Shown one piece after another: positions 28,604 through 38,502 of a DNA stretch of 64,000 bases. Origin of the DNA: Alphaproteobacteria bacterium (GTDB lineage: Bacteria; Pseudomonadota; Alphaproteobacteria; Puniceispirillales; Puniceispirillaceae). Position numbers and translations under genes: made by a program. Each line of letters begins with the position of its first letter. Position 1 is the stretch's first letter. The notes beneath the pieces were generated by a model that saw only the letters and a list, made by a program, of their open reading frames with translations, did no database searches and was not told where the DNA came from. The DNA lies in assembly GCA_009920665.1 (NCBI GenBank), contig RFZL01000001.1, positions 62,001-126,000 on the forward strand, given 5' to 3'.

Positions 28604-29593
28604 ATGGCGCCGATGTTCGACCCCCTGCCGCTTCTGATGTTCAGCCTCTCGGCGCTTGCCTTCCGCGCCGCCATCCTGCTTGCCGCGCTGGCGCTCGACT
28701 GGCTGATCGGTGAGCCCGACATCCTGTGGCGGCACATCCCGCACCCGGTGGTGGTGATGGGGCGCGCCATTTCATGGTTCGACCGGCGCTGGAACAGCCG
28801 CCGCGGCCTGACCGGCCACCAGCGCCGAATGCGCGGCGGCATCGCCATCTTCGCGCTGGTGCTGGCGGTTGCCGGACTTGGTGTCGTGCTGTCATTCGGC
28901 GGCGCGTTGATCGCAGCGGTCATTCTGGCTGTGATGCTTGCGGCGCGATCACTGGATGAGCATATCCGCGCCGTCGCGGACGCCCTGGACGACGGGGTCG
29001 CGCCGGCGCGCCGCGCCGTCGGCATGATTGTCGGCCGTGACACAAGTGACCTTGGTGAGGCCGAAATCGCCCGCGCCGCCATCGAGACCGGCGCCGAGAA
29101 CCTGTCGGACGGGGTGATCGCACCGGCCCTTTGGTTTCTTGTCGCCGGATTGCCGGGGCTGTTCGTCTACAAGCTGGCCAATACGGCCGACAGCATGATT
29201 GGCTACCGCAACGCCCGCCATCTGGCCTTCGGCTGTTTCGCCGCCAGATTCGACGATGTGCTGAACATTGTGCCGGCACGGCTGACCGCACTGCTGATCT
29301 GTGTTGCTGCCGCGCTGCGGGGACGCGGTATCCCGGCATGTCGGAGCATGCTGGTGGATGGCCGTCACCATGCCTCGCCGAATGCCGGCTGGCCCGAAGC
29401 TGCGATGGCCGGGGCGCTCGATATCTGGCTTGCCGGACCGCGCCGCTATGGCAACCGGGTGCGGCAGGCCCGCAAGTTTCATGAGACCGGCGCCGAGGCG
29501 CAAGCAGCGGCGATCCTGCGCTCGTTGCGAATCCTGATCGCATCGCAGATTCTGTTTGCCATGCTGCTGCTGGCGCTGGCGTCCCTGGCCTAA
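28604..29593 (+). CDS. cbiB: Adenosylcobinamide-phosphate synthase (CbiB/CobD)
   Basis: [36 protein letters not shown]...[68 protein letters not shown]. Confidence 0.95.
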   Translation: MAPMFDPLPLLMFSLSALAFRAAILLAALALDWLIGEPDILWRHIPHPVVVMGRAISWFDRRWNSRRGLTGHQRRMRGGIAIFALVLAVAGLGVVLSFGGALIAAVILAVMLAARSLDEHIRAVADALDDGVAPARRAVGMIVGRDTSDLGEAEIARAAIETGAENLSDGVIAPALWFLVAGLPGLFVYKLANTADSMIGYRNARHLAFGCFAARFDDVLNIVPARLTALLICVAAALRGRGIPACRSMLVDGRHHASPNAGWPEAAMAGALDIWLAGPRRYGNRVRQARKFHETGAEAQAAAILRSLRILIASQILFAMLLLALASLA

Positions 29594-31074
29594 AGTCCCG
29601 CCATTTCGGCAAAGGCATCAAGATCCAGATTCGCCGCCATGTGGGCGGCAAGCTCATCGAGAACCGCATCGACCCGCCCGGCAAAATCAACCGCGCCAAA
29701 ACGCCCTGTTCGTCCACGTCGTGCCGCCAGCTGGTCAAGGAAAGCGCGCCGGAACCCGTCATCGGCGAAAATACCATGGACATAGGTACCGATCACCAGC
29801 CCATCATCCGACATCGCGCCGTCCGGGCGGCCATCGATATCCAGAAGCGGCCTCACGCAATCGGCACCATTGGTGCGTCCCATGTGGATTTCGTAACCGG
29901 TCACCGTGGCATCGAAGATCGGCGCGACTGCTGTCACCCGGACCAGCGTCTTGTCGGTTGCCAGCACCGTATCCACCGCAAGATGGCCAAGGCCGGTTGT
30001 GGCGCCTGCCGGCCCCTCGACCCCCTGCGGATCATCGATTGTCTGGCCAAGCATCTGGTACCCGCCGCACAATCCCATCACCATGCCGCCGCGCCGCAGA
30101 TGCGCCGCGATATCAATGTCCCAGCCCTGCGCACGAAGAAAGTCGAGATCGGCGATGGTTGATTTCGATCCCGGCAACAGTACCATGTCGCAGTCTCCGG
30201 GAAACGCCTCCCCCGCCTCGACAAGCGTCAGGCGCACATCCGGCTCGCCCGCCAGCGGGTCGAGATCGTCGAAATTCGCAATCCGGCGCAGCACCGGCAC
30301 CGCGATATGGATGGGCGCGCCATCATCGGCATCACCTGCCTTGCCGGCAATGTCGAGAATGTCCTCGGCAGGCAGGAACCGGGCCGGGGCAAACCATGGC
30401 AGGATACCGAGGCCGGTCCAGCCGGTTGCCGATTCGATCATCCTCATGCCATCGGCAAAGAGCGAGGTGTCGCCGCGAAACTTGTTGATCAGGAAACCGC
30501 GGATCAGTGCCCGGTCCGCCGGATCAAGCACCGCGCCGGTGCCGACAAGGCTGGCGATGACGCCCCCGCGGTCGATATCGCCGGCGATCACCACCGGAAT
30601 GTCGACGGCAGCGGCAAACCCCATATTGGCGATGTCACCGGCGCGAAGATTGACCTCCGCCGGGCTTCCCGCCCCCTCGACAATCACCAGATCGGCCTTG
30701 CGCCCCACCGTCTCGAAACTGTCGAGGACACGCGGCAGCAACTCGGCCTTGTGAGTGCCATATTCACGCGCGCGCATGCTGCCGAAACGCTGTCCCTGGA
30801 CAATGACCTGCGAGCCGGTCTCGCTTTCGGGCTTCAGCAGCACCGGATTCATATGGACGCTTGTCGGGGTGCGGCAGGCCAGCGCCTGCATGGCCTGGGC
30901 ACGGCCAATCTCACCACCATCCAGCGTCACGGCGGCGTTGTTCGACATATTCTGCGGCTTGAACGGGCGCACCGACAGACCGGCATTGGCGAAATGACGG
31001 CACAGGCCGGCAACAAGCACCGATTTGCCGACATTCGAGCCGGCCCCCTGGATCATGATGCTGGGCGTCGTCAC
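29590..31074 (-). CDS. cobQ: Cobyric acid synthase
   Basis: [62 protein letters not shown]...[15 protein letters not shown]...[10 protein letters not shown]...GYEIHMG. Confidence 0.97.
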   Translation of the reverse strand: MTTPSIMIQGAGSNVGKSVLVAGLCRHFANAGLSVRPFKPQNMSNNAAVTLDGGEIGRAQAMQALACRTPTSVHMNPVLLKPESETGSQVIVQGQRFGSMRAREYGTHKAELLPRVLDSFETVGRKADLVIVEGAGSPAEVNLRAGDIANMGFAAAVDIPVVIAGDIDRGGVIASLVGTGAVLDPADRALIRGFLINKFRGDTSLFADGMRMIESATGWTGLGILPWFAPARFLPAEDILDIAGKAGDADDGAPIHIAVPVLRRIANFDDLDPLAGEPDVRLTLVEAGEAFPGDCDMVLLPGSKSTIADLDFLRAQGWDIDIAAHLRRGGMVMGLCGGYQMLGQTIDDPQGVEGPAGATTGLGHLAVDTVLATDKTLVRVTAVAPIFDATVTGYEIHMGRTNGADCVRPLLDIDGRPDGAMSDDGLVIGTYVHGIFADDGFRRAFLDQLAARRGRTGRFGAVDFAGRVDAVLDELAAHMAANLDLDAFAEMAGL

Positions 31075-31085
31075 GCCAGCCAGCC

Positions 31086-31649
31086 TCAGAACTCGACGCC
31101 GATCTGCGCCTTGATCCCCGACCTGAAGGGATGTTTGACAAGGCTCATCTCGGTCACGAGGTCGGCCGCCTCGATCAACCCTTCGGCAGCGTTCCGGCCG
31201 GTCAGCACGACATGCGTCATCTCGGGCTTCTCGTCCCGGAGAAAGGCCAGCACCTCGTCAAGATCGATATAACCATAGCGCAGCGCGATATTGATCTCGT
31301 CGAGAAGCACCATGTGATAGCGCGTGTCACGGATCATCTCCCTGGCCTTGTTCCAGGCCGCGCCGGCTGCGGCGATGTCGCGTTCACGGTCCTGTGTTTC
31401 CCAGGTGAAGCCCTCGCCCATCGTATGGAAATCGCAAAGATCGGCGAAATGACCGGTAATCAGGTTGCGCTCACCGGTATCCATGCCGCCCTTGATGAAC
31501 TGCACGACCCCGCAGGGAAGGCCAATGATCAGCCCCTTTTCCTCGGTTTTTGTCGCCATGATCTTGTCGCGTGCCTGCTTCTTGCGCGCCATCTTGGTAT
31601 TGTGGCGTTCGGAATCAGAGACAGGTTTGGCATCATTCGGGGCGGTCAT
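31086..31649 (-). CDS. cobO: Cob(I)yrinic acid a,c-diamide adenosyltransferase, apparently lacking its P-loop
   Basis: [49 protein letters not shown]...[15 protein letters not shown]-type core (here [15 protein letters not shown]), [47 protein letters not shown]. The usual TGKGKGKSTAAFG segment is absent between KGLII and [10 protein letters not shown]. Confidence 0.93.
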   Translation of the reverse strand: MTAPNDAKPVSDSERHNTKMARKKQARDKIMATKTEEKGLIIGLPCGVVQFIKGGMDTGERNLITGHFADLCDFHTMGEGFTWETQDRERDIAAAGAAWNKAREMIRDTRYHMVLLDEINIALRYGYIDLDEVLAFLRDEKPEMTHVVLTGRNAAEGLIEAADLVTEMSLVKHPFRSGIKAQIGVEF

Positions 31650-34600
31650 GTCGGGGTCTCCTCGGTGCGGGCGCGAAGCCGTTCAAGATCAGACTGCACG
31701 CTGTTGCGACGTGGTGTCCATAGGCCGCGTTCAATCGCCTCGTCAAATCTGTCAAGCATGTCGTGATAGGCATCTTCATTCGCGGAAGACAGGAAATCCC
31801 GCACCTCTCCATCCTCGATATAGGCCTCATAGAGCGCGCTGAAATGATGTTCGGCTACCTGCCCTGTCGTGGCCGAGAAGGCAAACAGATAATCCACCGT
31901 CGCCGCCATTTCAAACGCCCCCTTGTAGCCATGGCGCATGGCCCCGGCGATCCATTTCGGATTGCTGGCGCGCCCCCGCACGACACGGCCTATTTCCTCG
32001 GACAGGGTACGGATCACCGGCCGTTCGGCAAGCGAATGGTCATTGTGATAGACCGGCACATCGCGGCCTGACAGATGCGAGACAGCCGCCGACAGGCCGC
32101 CGGCAAACTGGTAGTAATCATCGCTGTCGAGAATATCATGCTCGCGATTGTCCTGGTTATGCAGCACCGCATCGGAGGCGGTAAGCCTTGTTTCCAGCAC
32201 CTCGCGGGCGGCCACGCCCTCGCTGTTCTCGCCATAGGCATAGCCTGACCAGACAAGAAATGCCTCGGCAAAATCACCGCGATCCTGCCACAGCTTTTCA
32301 TCGATCAGCGCCTGCAATCCGGCCCCATAGGCCCCCGGCCTGGCGCTGAAGATGCGCAGCGTGCTCCGGCGGCTCGCACTGTCAGGGTCAAGACCCTCCG
32401 ATTGATAGCGCATCGCATCCCGCCGCGACGCCGCCGCCAGCGGATTCATATCGTCAGGCTCGTCAAGCGCCGCCACCGCGCGCACGGCGCGGTCGAACAG
32501 GGTCATCTGCGCCGGAAAGGCGTCGCGGAAAAATCCGGAACAGCGAAGGCAGACATCGACACGTGGCCGGTCGAGACTGTCCAGCGGGATGATCTCGAAC
32601 CCGGTCACACGCCGCGAGGCGGCATCCCAGCTTGGCCGCACCCCCATCAATGCCAGTGCCTGCGCCAGATCATCGCCGCCGGTGCGCATGTTCGAGGTGC
32701 CCCAGGCGGACAGCACCACAGCACGCGGCCAGTTGCCATGATCCATCAGATGCCGGTCGAGAAGCGCCTCGGCAGACGCCCATCCCAGCCGCCAGGCCAC
32801 CGGGGTTGGCAGGGCGCGGCTGTCGATCGAAAAGAAATTGCGTCCGGTCGGCAGAACCTCGGGCCGCCCTCTTGTCGGCGCACCCGACGCCCCGGACGGC
32901 ACAAACCGGCCATCAAGAGCGCGGATCATGGCGCCGGTCTCATACGGACCACAGGCGGCAAGGCGGGCGCTGATATCTGTCAGCGCATCATCGATGATGG
33001 TGGCGCTGGCCGGCCCCGGTGGCGTCTGCGATCCGGCCACCATGGCCAGCGCCATCGCATCGAGCCGTTCCACCGTATCGCCATGACTTCGCCAGCTCTT
33101 GTCCGACATCTCTTTCAGACAGGCTGGCCGTGGCCCCTCCCACGCAAGACCACGTTCCGTTGTCAGCGGGTCGAAGCTTTCAGCGTCGCCCAACCCCAGA
33201 TCGCGCGCCAGCGCCCTGATGAGCGAGCTGTTCGCCCCCTCGCCGTCACCGCGCGGTGTGCGCAGGATCTGCGCCAGAAGACCGTCGGCAAGACCGCGCT
33301 CCGGCGAGGTGCCATAGACATGCAATCCGTCACGGATCTGCAACTCCTTCAGGTCGCACAGGTAATTGTCGAGCTTCAGAAGCTGTTCGCCCGTCTCGTC
33401 CGATTCCTCAATGCCGCAATCCTGCGCGATGCCGGCCCGCATGGCCGTGCCGAGGATATCGCCAAGCAGCGCGTCGGACCGCGCCCGGTCCATGCCGGCG
33501 GCCTCGAAATATTCATCCATCTGCGCTTCCAGTTCGGCCATCACGCCATGGCTGTCAGCCTGGGTCATCGGCGGCGTCAGATGGTCGAGAATGACCGCCG
33601 CGGTGCGGCGTTTGGCCTGCGCCCCCTCACCCGGGTCATTGACGATGAAGGGGTAGAGATGTGGCACTGGCCCGAGAACGGCCTCGGGGAAACATGCCTC
33701 GCTGAGAGCCAGCGCCTTGCCAGGCAGCCATTCAAGGTTCCCGTGCTTGCCAAAATGCACCACAGCATGGATGCCGGCGATCTCGCGAAGCCAGATATAG
33801 AGCGCGAAATAATTGTGCGGTGGCACCAGATCGGGCGAATGATAGGTCGATTTCGGATCGATATTGTAGCCGCGCGCCGGCTGGATGCCGACAATCACAT
33901 GCCCATAGCGGCGCAGCGGCAGATGCAGCCTTTCGCCATCGCACATCGGGTCGGTGGAGGCCGCGCCCCAGCGCGCGGTGACCGCCTCGCGCACCGCGTC
34001 CGGCAGGGCGGCGAAATGCCGGGCATAATCGTCAAGTGACAGGCTGGCATCGCACGCGCGCCCCTGCCATCCGGCATTGGTCGGCCCCGCCTTCAACTGC
34101 GCGATCAACCCGGCGCTGTCATCGGGCTGCCCTTCGACGGTGTAACCGGCATCACCAAGCGCCAGCATGGCGGCAAAGACGCTTGCCGGCGTATCAAGCC
34201 CAACCCCATTCGCGATCCGGCCGTCACGGTTCGGGTAATTCGCCATGATCAACGCAATTTTGCGCTCACCGGCTGCCGCCTGGCGAAGCCGCGCCCAGTT
34301 CACCGCCAGCCGGGCCACAAACCGCGCACGTTCGGGAACAGCTTGATAGGCGGTGGTCATAGCATGGGTGACAGGATGGCGTTTCGGGGGCCGTTTGAAC
34401 CCGACGGCACGGGTCAGAACACGCCCGTCAAGTTCAGGCAGCGCCACATTCATCGCCAGGTCGCGCGGGGTCAGCCCGGCGCTGGAGCCCCGCCAGTCAT
34501 CCTCGAGGCTTGCCGACAGGACAAGCTGGAACACCGGCGCATCGACGGCGCCGAACGGTCCGGCCGACCGCATCTCCGGCATGCCGGCATCTCCGTGCGC

Positions 34601-35428
34601 CGGGTCGGACACGGCAAAGCTTGTCATGTTCAGGATGATATCGGCTTTCGCCTGCGCCAGCAGATCGGCGATGACAGCAGCCGAATCGCCATCCTTGAGG
34701 CTTGCCGAGAACAGCGGCAGCGGGTTCATCCCGGCCTCCCGGCACGCCTCGATCATCGTATCCACCGGCGCCAGGTCGTCGGCCTGCATCAGGGCCCGGT
34801 AAAAGACGATGGCGGCCACCGGCGCGCCGTCTTGCCAGTCCACCCGCAAAGTCGCCAGATCGGGCGTTCGATGCCCCGGCCAGTAAATGCCGGCGCGAAG
34901 CAAGGGTGCCGGCGGCGGCGCCATGTCGCCACCATCGCACAGATCCCGCAGCGCGGTCAGAAACGCAAAGGCATTGTCAGGGCCGCCGGCATCAAGATAG
35001 GCCGCCAGCGCGTGGCACCGGTCGGGCGACAGGCTGGACAGGTAATCCAGTTCGGGATCGGGCTTGCCATCACCGGCGAGGAAGACGACCTGCAGCGCGG
35101 ACCGGTCGGCAAGCGAGCGCAGCTGTTGCACGCCATAGGACCAGTAGCCGGTCCCGCCAAGAAGCCGCACGACGACAAGCTTTGCGCCGGCGACGGTGGC
35201 AGCAAGGTAATTATCGACCGAAAACGGATGCGTCAGGCTGAGATAGTTGGCGATCCTGACAGCCGGAGCATCCTCTTCATCGGCAAGCCGGGACGCGGCG
35301 GCTGACAGAAGGCTGACCTCGGTATCGGCAGAAGTCAGGAAAATGATATCGCCCGGCGGCTGGTCAAGATCGACCGCCTCGCCCGAATCATAGAGCGCGC
35401 CACCATCTTCAACTCTGGGAAGATGCAT
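31646..35428 (-). CDS. cobN: Cobaltochelatase large subunit CobN
   Basis: 1260 aa; IALIMANYPNRDGRIANGVGLDTPASV...GIQPARGYNIDPKSTYHSPDLVPPHNYFALYIWLREIAGIHAVVHFGKHGNLEWLPGKALALS...VVLSAWGTSNMRTGGDDLAQALALMG...NPKWIAGAMRHGYKGAFEMAATVDYLFAFSATTGQV. Confidence 0.97.
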   Translation of the reverse strand: MHLPRVEDGGALYDSGEAVDLDQPPGDIIFLTSADTEVSLLSAAASRLADEEDAPAVRIANYLSLTHPFSVDNYLAATVAGAKLVVVRLLGGTGYWSYGVQQLRSLADRSALQVVFLAGDGKPDPELDYLSSLSPDRCHALAAYLDAGGPDNAFAFLTALRDLCDGGDMAPPPAPLLRAGIYWPGHRTPDLATLRVDWQDGAPVAAIVFYRALMQADDLAPVDTMIEACREAGMNPLPLFSASLKDGDSAAVIADLLAQAKADIILNMTSFAVSDPAHGDAGMPEMRSAGPFGAVDAPVFQLVLSASLEDDWRGSSAGLTPRDLAMNVALPELDGRVLTRAVGFKRPPKRHPVTHAMTTAYQAVPERARFVARLAVNWARLRQAAAGERKIALIMANYPNRDGRIANGVGLDTPASVFAAMLALGDAGYTVEGQPDDSAGLIAQLKAGPTNAGWQGRACDASLSLDDYARHFAALPDAVREAVTARWGAASTDPMCDGERLHLPLRRYGHVIVGIQPARGYNIDPKSTYHSPDLVPPHNYFALYIWLREIAGIHAVVHFGKHGNLEWLPGKALALSEACFPEAVLGPVPHLYPFIVNDPGEGAQAKRRTAAVILDHLTPPMTQADSHGVMAELEAQMDEYFEAAGMDRARSDALLGDILGTAMRAGIAQDCGIEESDETGEQLLKLDNYLCDLKELQIRDGLHVYGTSPERGLADGLLAQILRTPRGDGEGANSSLIRALARDLGLGDAESFDPLTTERGLAWEGPRPACLKEMSDKSWRSHGDTVERLDAMALAMVAGSQTPPGPASATIIDDALTDISARLAACGPYETGAMIRALDGRFVPSGASGAPTRGRPEVLPTGRNFFSIDSRALPTPVAWRLGWASAEALLDRHLMDHGNWPRAVVLSAWGTSNMRTGGDDLAQALALMGVRPSWDAASRRVTGFEIIPLDSLDRPRVDVCLRCSGFFRDAFPAQMTLFDRAVRAVAALDEPDDMNPLAAASRRDAMRYQSEGLDPDSASRRSTLRIFSARPGAYGAGLQALIDEKLWQDRGDFAEAFLVWSGYAYGENSEGVAAREVLETRLTASDAVLHNQDNREHDILDSDDYYQFAGGLSAAVSHLSGRDVPVYHNDHSLAERPVIRTLSEEIGRVVRGRASNPKWIAGAMRHGYKGAFEMAATVDYLFAFSATTGQVAEHHFSALYEAYIEDGEVRDFLSSANEDAYHDMLDRFDEAIERGLWTPRRNSVQSDLERLRARTEETPT

Positions 35429-36465
35429 CTTCGTCGATCAATGTGCCGCCAAGCCGCGCCGCGATTCCCGAAACATCAAGTCCGGCCATGCCGATGACGA
35501 CAAGCCTGCCGGCAACAATGTCACGGTCGCGGGCGAAATAGCCATCAACACGGCGGCCGACAGCCTGCACCACATAGGGCAAGGCCTTGCCGGCAACCGC
35601 AACCCGCCCCTTCGCCCGCAGGATTCCGAATTGCGATGCCAGTGCGGCGATGGTCTGCTGGAAGACCTCGACATTGTCGATCTCGCCAAGCGCGATGATG
35701 CGCATCATGATCATGATCATCATCATCGTGATGGTGATGATGGTGGTGGGAATGTTGTGAGCGGGCATGCGCCTGCTCCTCCATCCCGAGGCCGAGAATG
35801 GCGTCCATCGGCGCCGCACCACCAGCCACCGGAATGATGGGTGTGGACGCCTCAAGCTGCCCCTCGACAACGGTGCGGGCGCGCTCCATAGCAGCCGCAT
35901 CCAGAAGGTCGGCCTTTGACAGGACGATCAGATTGGCCGCGCCGATCTGGTCGGCAAACAGCTCGTCGATCGGGCTTTCATGGTCAAGCTCCTCATCGGC
36001 GGCACGCTGTGCCTCCAGCGCGTCAAGATCATGCGCCACCCCACCCGCGGCCAGCGCCGGCCCGTCAACAAGCGTCACCACGCCGTCAAGCATCACCTGC
36101 GACTTGATATCGGGCCAGTTGAAGGCCTGGACAAGCGGCTGCGGCAGGGCAAGGCCGGATGTTTCGATGATGATATGGTCGGGCGGCGGCGTCTGCGCCA
36201 GCAATTGCTGCATGCTTGGCAGAAAATCATCGGCGACGGTGCAGCAGATACAGCCATTCGCCAGCTCGATGATGTCCTCGGCGCTGCAGCTTTCTGCGCC
36301 GCAATCCTCCAACATGGCGCCATCCATGCCAATATCGCCGAATTCGTTGACAATCAGCGCCAGCCGCCGGCCATTCGCCTGGGTGATGATGTTGCGGATC
36401 AGCGTTGTCTTGCCGGACCCGAGAAACCCGGTGATGACGGTTGCGGGAATGCGGGATGTAACCAT
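35409..36465 (-). pseudogene. cobW: CobW GTPase, interrupted by a +1 frameshift in the His-rich stretch
   Basis: N-part (36465 down): VITGFLGSGKTTLIRNIITQ...NEFGDIGMDGAML...ANGCICCTVADDF...HSHHHHHHHDDDDHDHDAHH. The C-terminal domain (ALGEIDNVEVFQQTIAALASQFGILRAKGRVAVAGKALPYVVQAVGRRVDGYF) is in the next frame, ending at 35409. Confidence 0.85.
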
Positions 36466-36593
36466 CTGTCGAACCTTTCACGCGTGATGCGCTGGCATAT
36501 GCCGTTGATGAGCAATGTCCGGAATGCAGAAAGGCAGAGCCATCCGACCCTGCCTCCTGCACCAGCCGCTGTCTGCACGCAGCGACCGGCTGA

Positions 36594-37226
36594 TTACATC
36601 ACCGGAAAGATCACGCCCTCGACGATCTCGACCATGTAGGTCACGCCGACACCGGCAACCACCGCACCGGCAAGACGCGGCTGCAGAGCCTCGGCGTCAA
36701 GCGCCTTCCAGACAGTGTGAACAAGCATCGCCACACCAATGGCGATTGTCATCTGGACCAGACCAAATCCGGCAAGATAGGCAAGGATCGGGGTTGTTTC
36801 GGCACCGACGATGGTGGCGCCGTAGGCCCAGCCATGGAACAGGCCGGCGCCGGCAGCAAGACCACCTGCCATCCGCAGATCCGTGACGCGCCCGCGCATC
36901 GCAACGGCACCGCCAGCAATCACCGATCCGGTAATCACCAATTCGGCGACCGGCAGCGTTACAGCGGCAAGCGTCAGGACCGCCCCACCAACCGTCCCGG
37001 CCACGAAAGCGGCCGGCATCAGCACACGATTGCGGTGGAACGCGGCGATCAGACCAACCGCGATGACAAAGGCAAGATGGTCAAATCCGATGACCGGGTG
37101 ACCAAGACCGGACAGGAAACCCTCGGTGAAGCTTGTCGGCGTCATGCCGCCAAGCGGATGGTGCGCCGACGCGGCGGTGGCGGTTGTCAGGATCATGGCT
37201 GCTGCCAGGGCGAAATATCTTGTCAT
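36594..37226 (-). CDS. hupE: HupE/UreJ-type membrane protein, candidate cobalt transporter
   Basis: HHPLGGMTPTSFTEGFLSGLGHPVIGFDHLAFVIAVGLIAAF...; downstream of a B12 riboswitch. Confidence 0.88.
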   Translation of the reverse strand: MTRYFALAAAMILTTATAASAHHPLGGMTPTSFTEGFLSGLGHPVIGFDHLAFVIAVGLIAAFHRNRVLMPAAFVAGTVGGAVLTLAAVTLPVAELVITGSVIAGGAVAMRGRVTDLRMAGGLAAGAGLFHGWAYGATIVGAETTPILAYLAGFGLVQMTIAIGVAMLVHTVWKALDAEALQPRLAGAVVAGVGVTYMVEIVEGVIFPVM

Positions 37227-37351
37227 TGGGCGTCCCCCTTATGAACCATACCCTCAACACCGGGGCGGTTCGGTTTCGTGGCGGGGACGTGGCGCGGGCA
37301 GCGTATTCAAGGCTGGCTTCACGGCATTCCCCGGCCGTTGCAATCTGGCTT

Positions 37352-37535
37352 TGAAGGCAGGTCTCCTGGCTCGTGGTCATGGCCCGCCAGCCTTCCCGGG
37401 TATGTACTCCCCAGTGGCATCATGACGGGCGACCAGCATACAGTCGCGGGGACGGCTATGGCTTTGGGCAGTCATTTTTCACCCGTACCATATTCCCTCA
37501 TTAAGGCATGGGGCTTTGCCCCACAGCCACCTTCA
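37352..37535 (-). promoter_or_regulatory. Cobalamin (AdoCbl) riboswitch
   Basis: Minus-strand reading: ggtggctgtggggcaaagccccatgccttaatgagGGAAtatggtacGGGTGaaaaatgactGCCCaaaGCcatagCCGTCCCCGCGACTGTatgctgg...GatGCCACTGgggag...GGGAAGGctggcgggc...cgAGCCAGGAGACCTGCC. Contains the GCCACTG box, CCCCGCGACTG and AGCCAGGAGACCTGCC B12 box. Confidence 0.95.
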
Positions 37536-37577
37536 AGGCTGAAAGATAATGGTCTGATTCTGCGGCATCCTGTCAAC

Positions 37578-37596
37578 CAATTGCGTCATGCAATTG
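37578..37596. promoter_or_regulatory. Inverted repeat CAATTGC-N5-GCAATTG, candidate operator
   Basis: caattgcgtcatgcaattg between the riboswitch and the divergent SDR gene. Confidence 0.4.
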
Positions 37597-37744
37597 TCAG
37601 GCGCCGCCATGCCGATGGCGCAAACTGGCGATCCGGGCCGGCATGTGAAACGGACGGATTTGGTACATGACCCTTCACATCCGGCCATTTTGCACCTACT
37701 TGCTCTGGCAGGATCACCTCGCAGCGGTGACGAATCTCGGGGGC

Positions 37745-38500
37745 ATGGCCATGTCGCATTATTTCATTACCGGGGCCAGTTCCGGCATCGGCGCCGCACT
37801 GGCCGAAAAATGCCTTGCCGCCGGCGACAGCGTCACCGCCGTGGCGCGTCGCGGCGACAGGCTGGCCACCCTTGGCGCGGGGCATGACAGGTTCCATGGT
37901 GTTGCATGTGATGTCACAGATGCCTCGGCGCTGACACGGGGCATCACCGAATCCGTCGCTGCCCTTGGGCCGATTGATTGCGCGATCCTCAATGCCGGCA
38001 TGTATGTCCCGCAGGATACAACCAGCATCGATCCGCCTATCTATGCACAGCATATGGATGTCAATTATATGGGCGTTGTCAATGCATTGCCAGGCCTTGT
38101 TGAACCGATGCTGGCACGTAAGAAGGGGCAAATTGCGATTGTCTCGTCGGTTGCCGGCTGGCGCGGCCTGCCACGTGCCGCCGCCTATGGACCGACCAAG
38201 GCGGCATTGATCTCGCTTGCCGAATCGATGACCTTCGACCTCGCGCCACGCGGCATCGACATCAAAGTCATCTGCCCGGGTTTCGTCGATACCGAATCGA
38301 CCGCGGTGAACGACTACGAGATGCCGGACATGATCAGCGCGGACACGGCGGCCGACGAAATCCTTGCCGGATTGAAGACCGACCGGTTCATGATCAAATT
38401 TCCACGCAGATTCGCGCGCCGCATGCATATGCTGCGCTGGCTTCCCGACCGGACCTTTTTCCGTCTTGTCGGGGCGCGAACAGGCTTTCCACAGAAATAG
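37745..38500 (+). CDS. SDR family NAD(P)-dependent oxidoreductase
   Basis: HYFITGASSGIGAALAEKCLAAGDSVTAVARRGDRL...LNAGMY...AAYGPTKAALISLAESMTFDLAPRGIDIKVICPGFVDTE. Confidence 0.92.
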   Translation: MAMSHYFITGASSGIGAALAEKCLAAGDSVTAVARRGDRLATLGAGHDRFHGVACDVTDASALTRGITESVAALGPIDCAILNAGMYVPQDTTSIDPPIYAQHMDVNYMGVVNALPGLVEPMLARKKGQIAIVSSVAGWRGLPRAAAYGPTKAALISLAESMTFDLAPRGIDIKVICPGFVDTESTAVNDYEMPDMISADTAADEILAGLKTDRFMIKFPRRFARRMHMLRWLPDRTFFRLVGARTGFPQK

Positions 38501-38502
38501 CC

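Noticed and set aside
32402-34039. 545-aa plus-strand ORF opposite cobN
   Set aside because: Antisense to conserved CobN; composition (R/H/G/Q-rich) typical of shadow ORFs.
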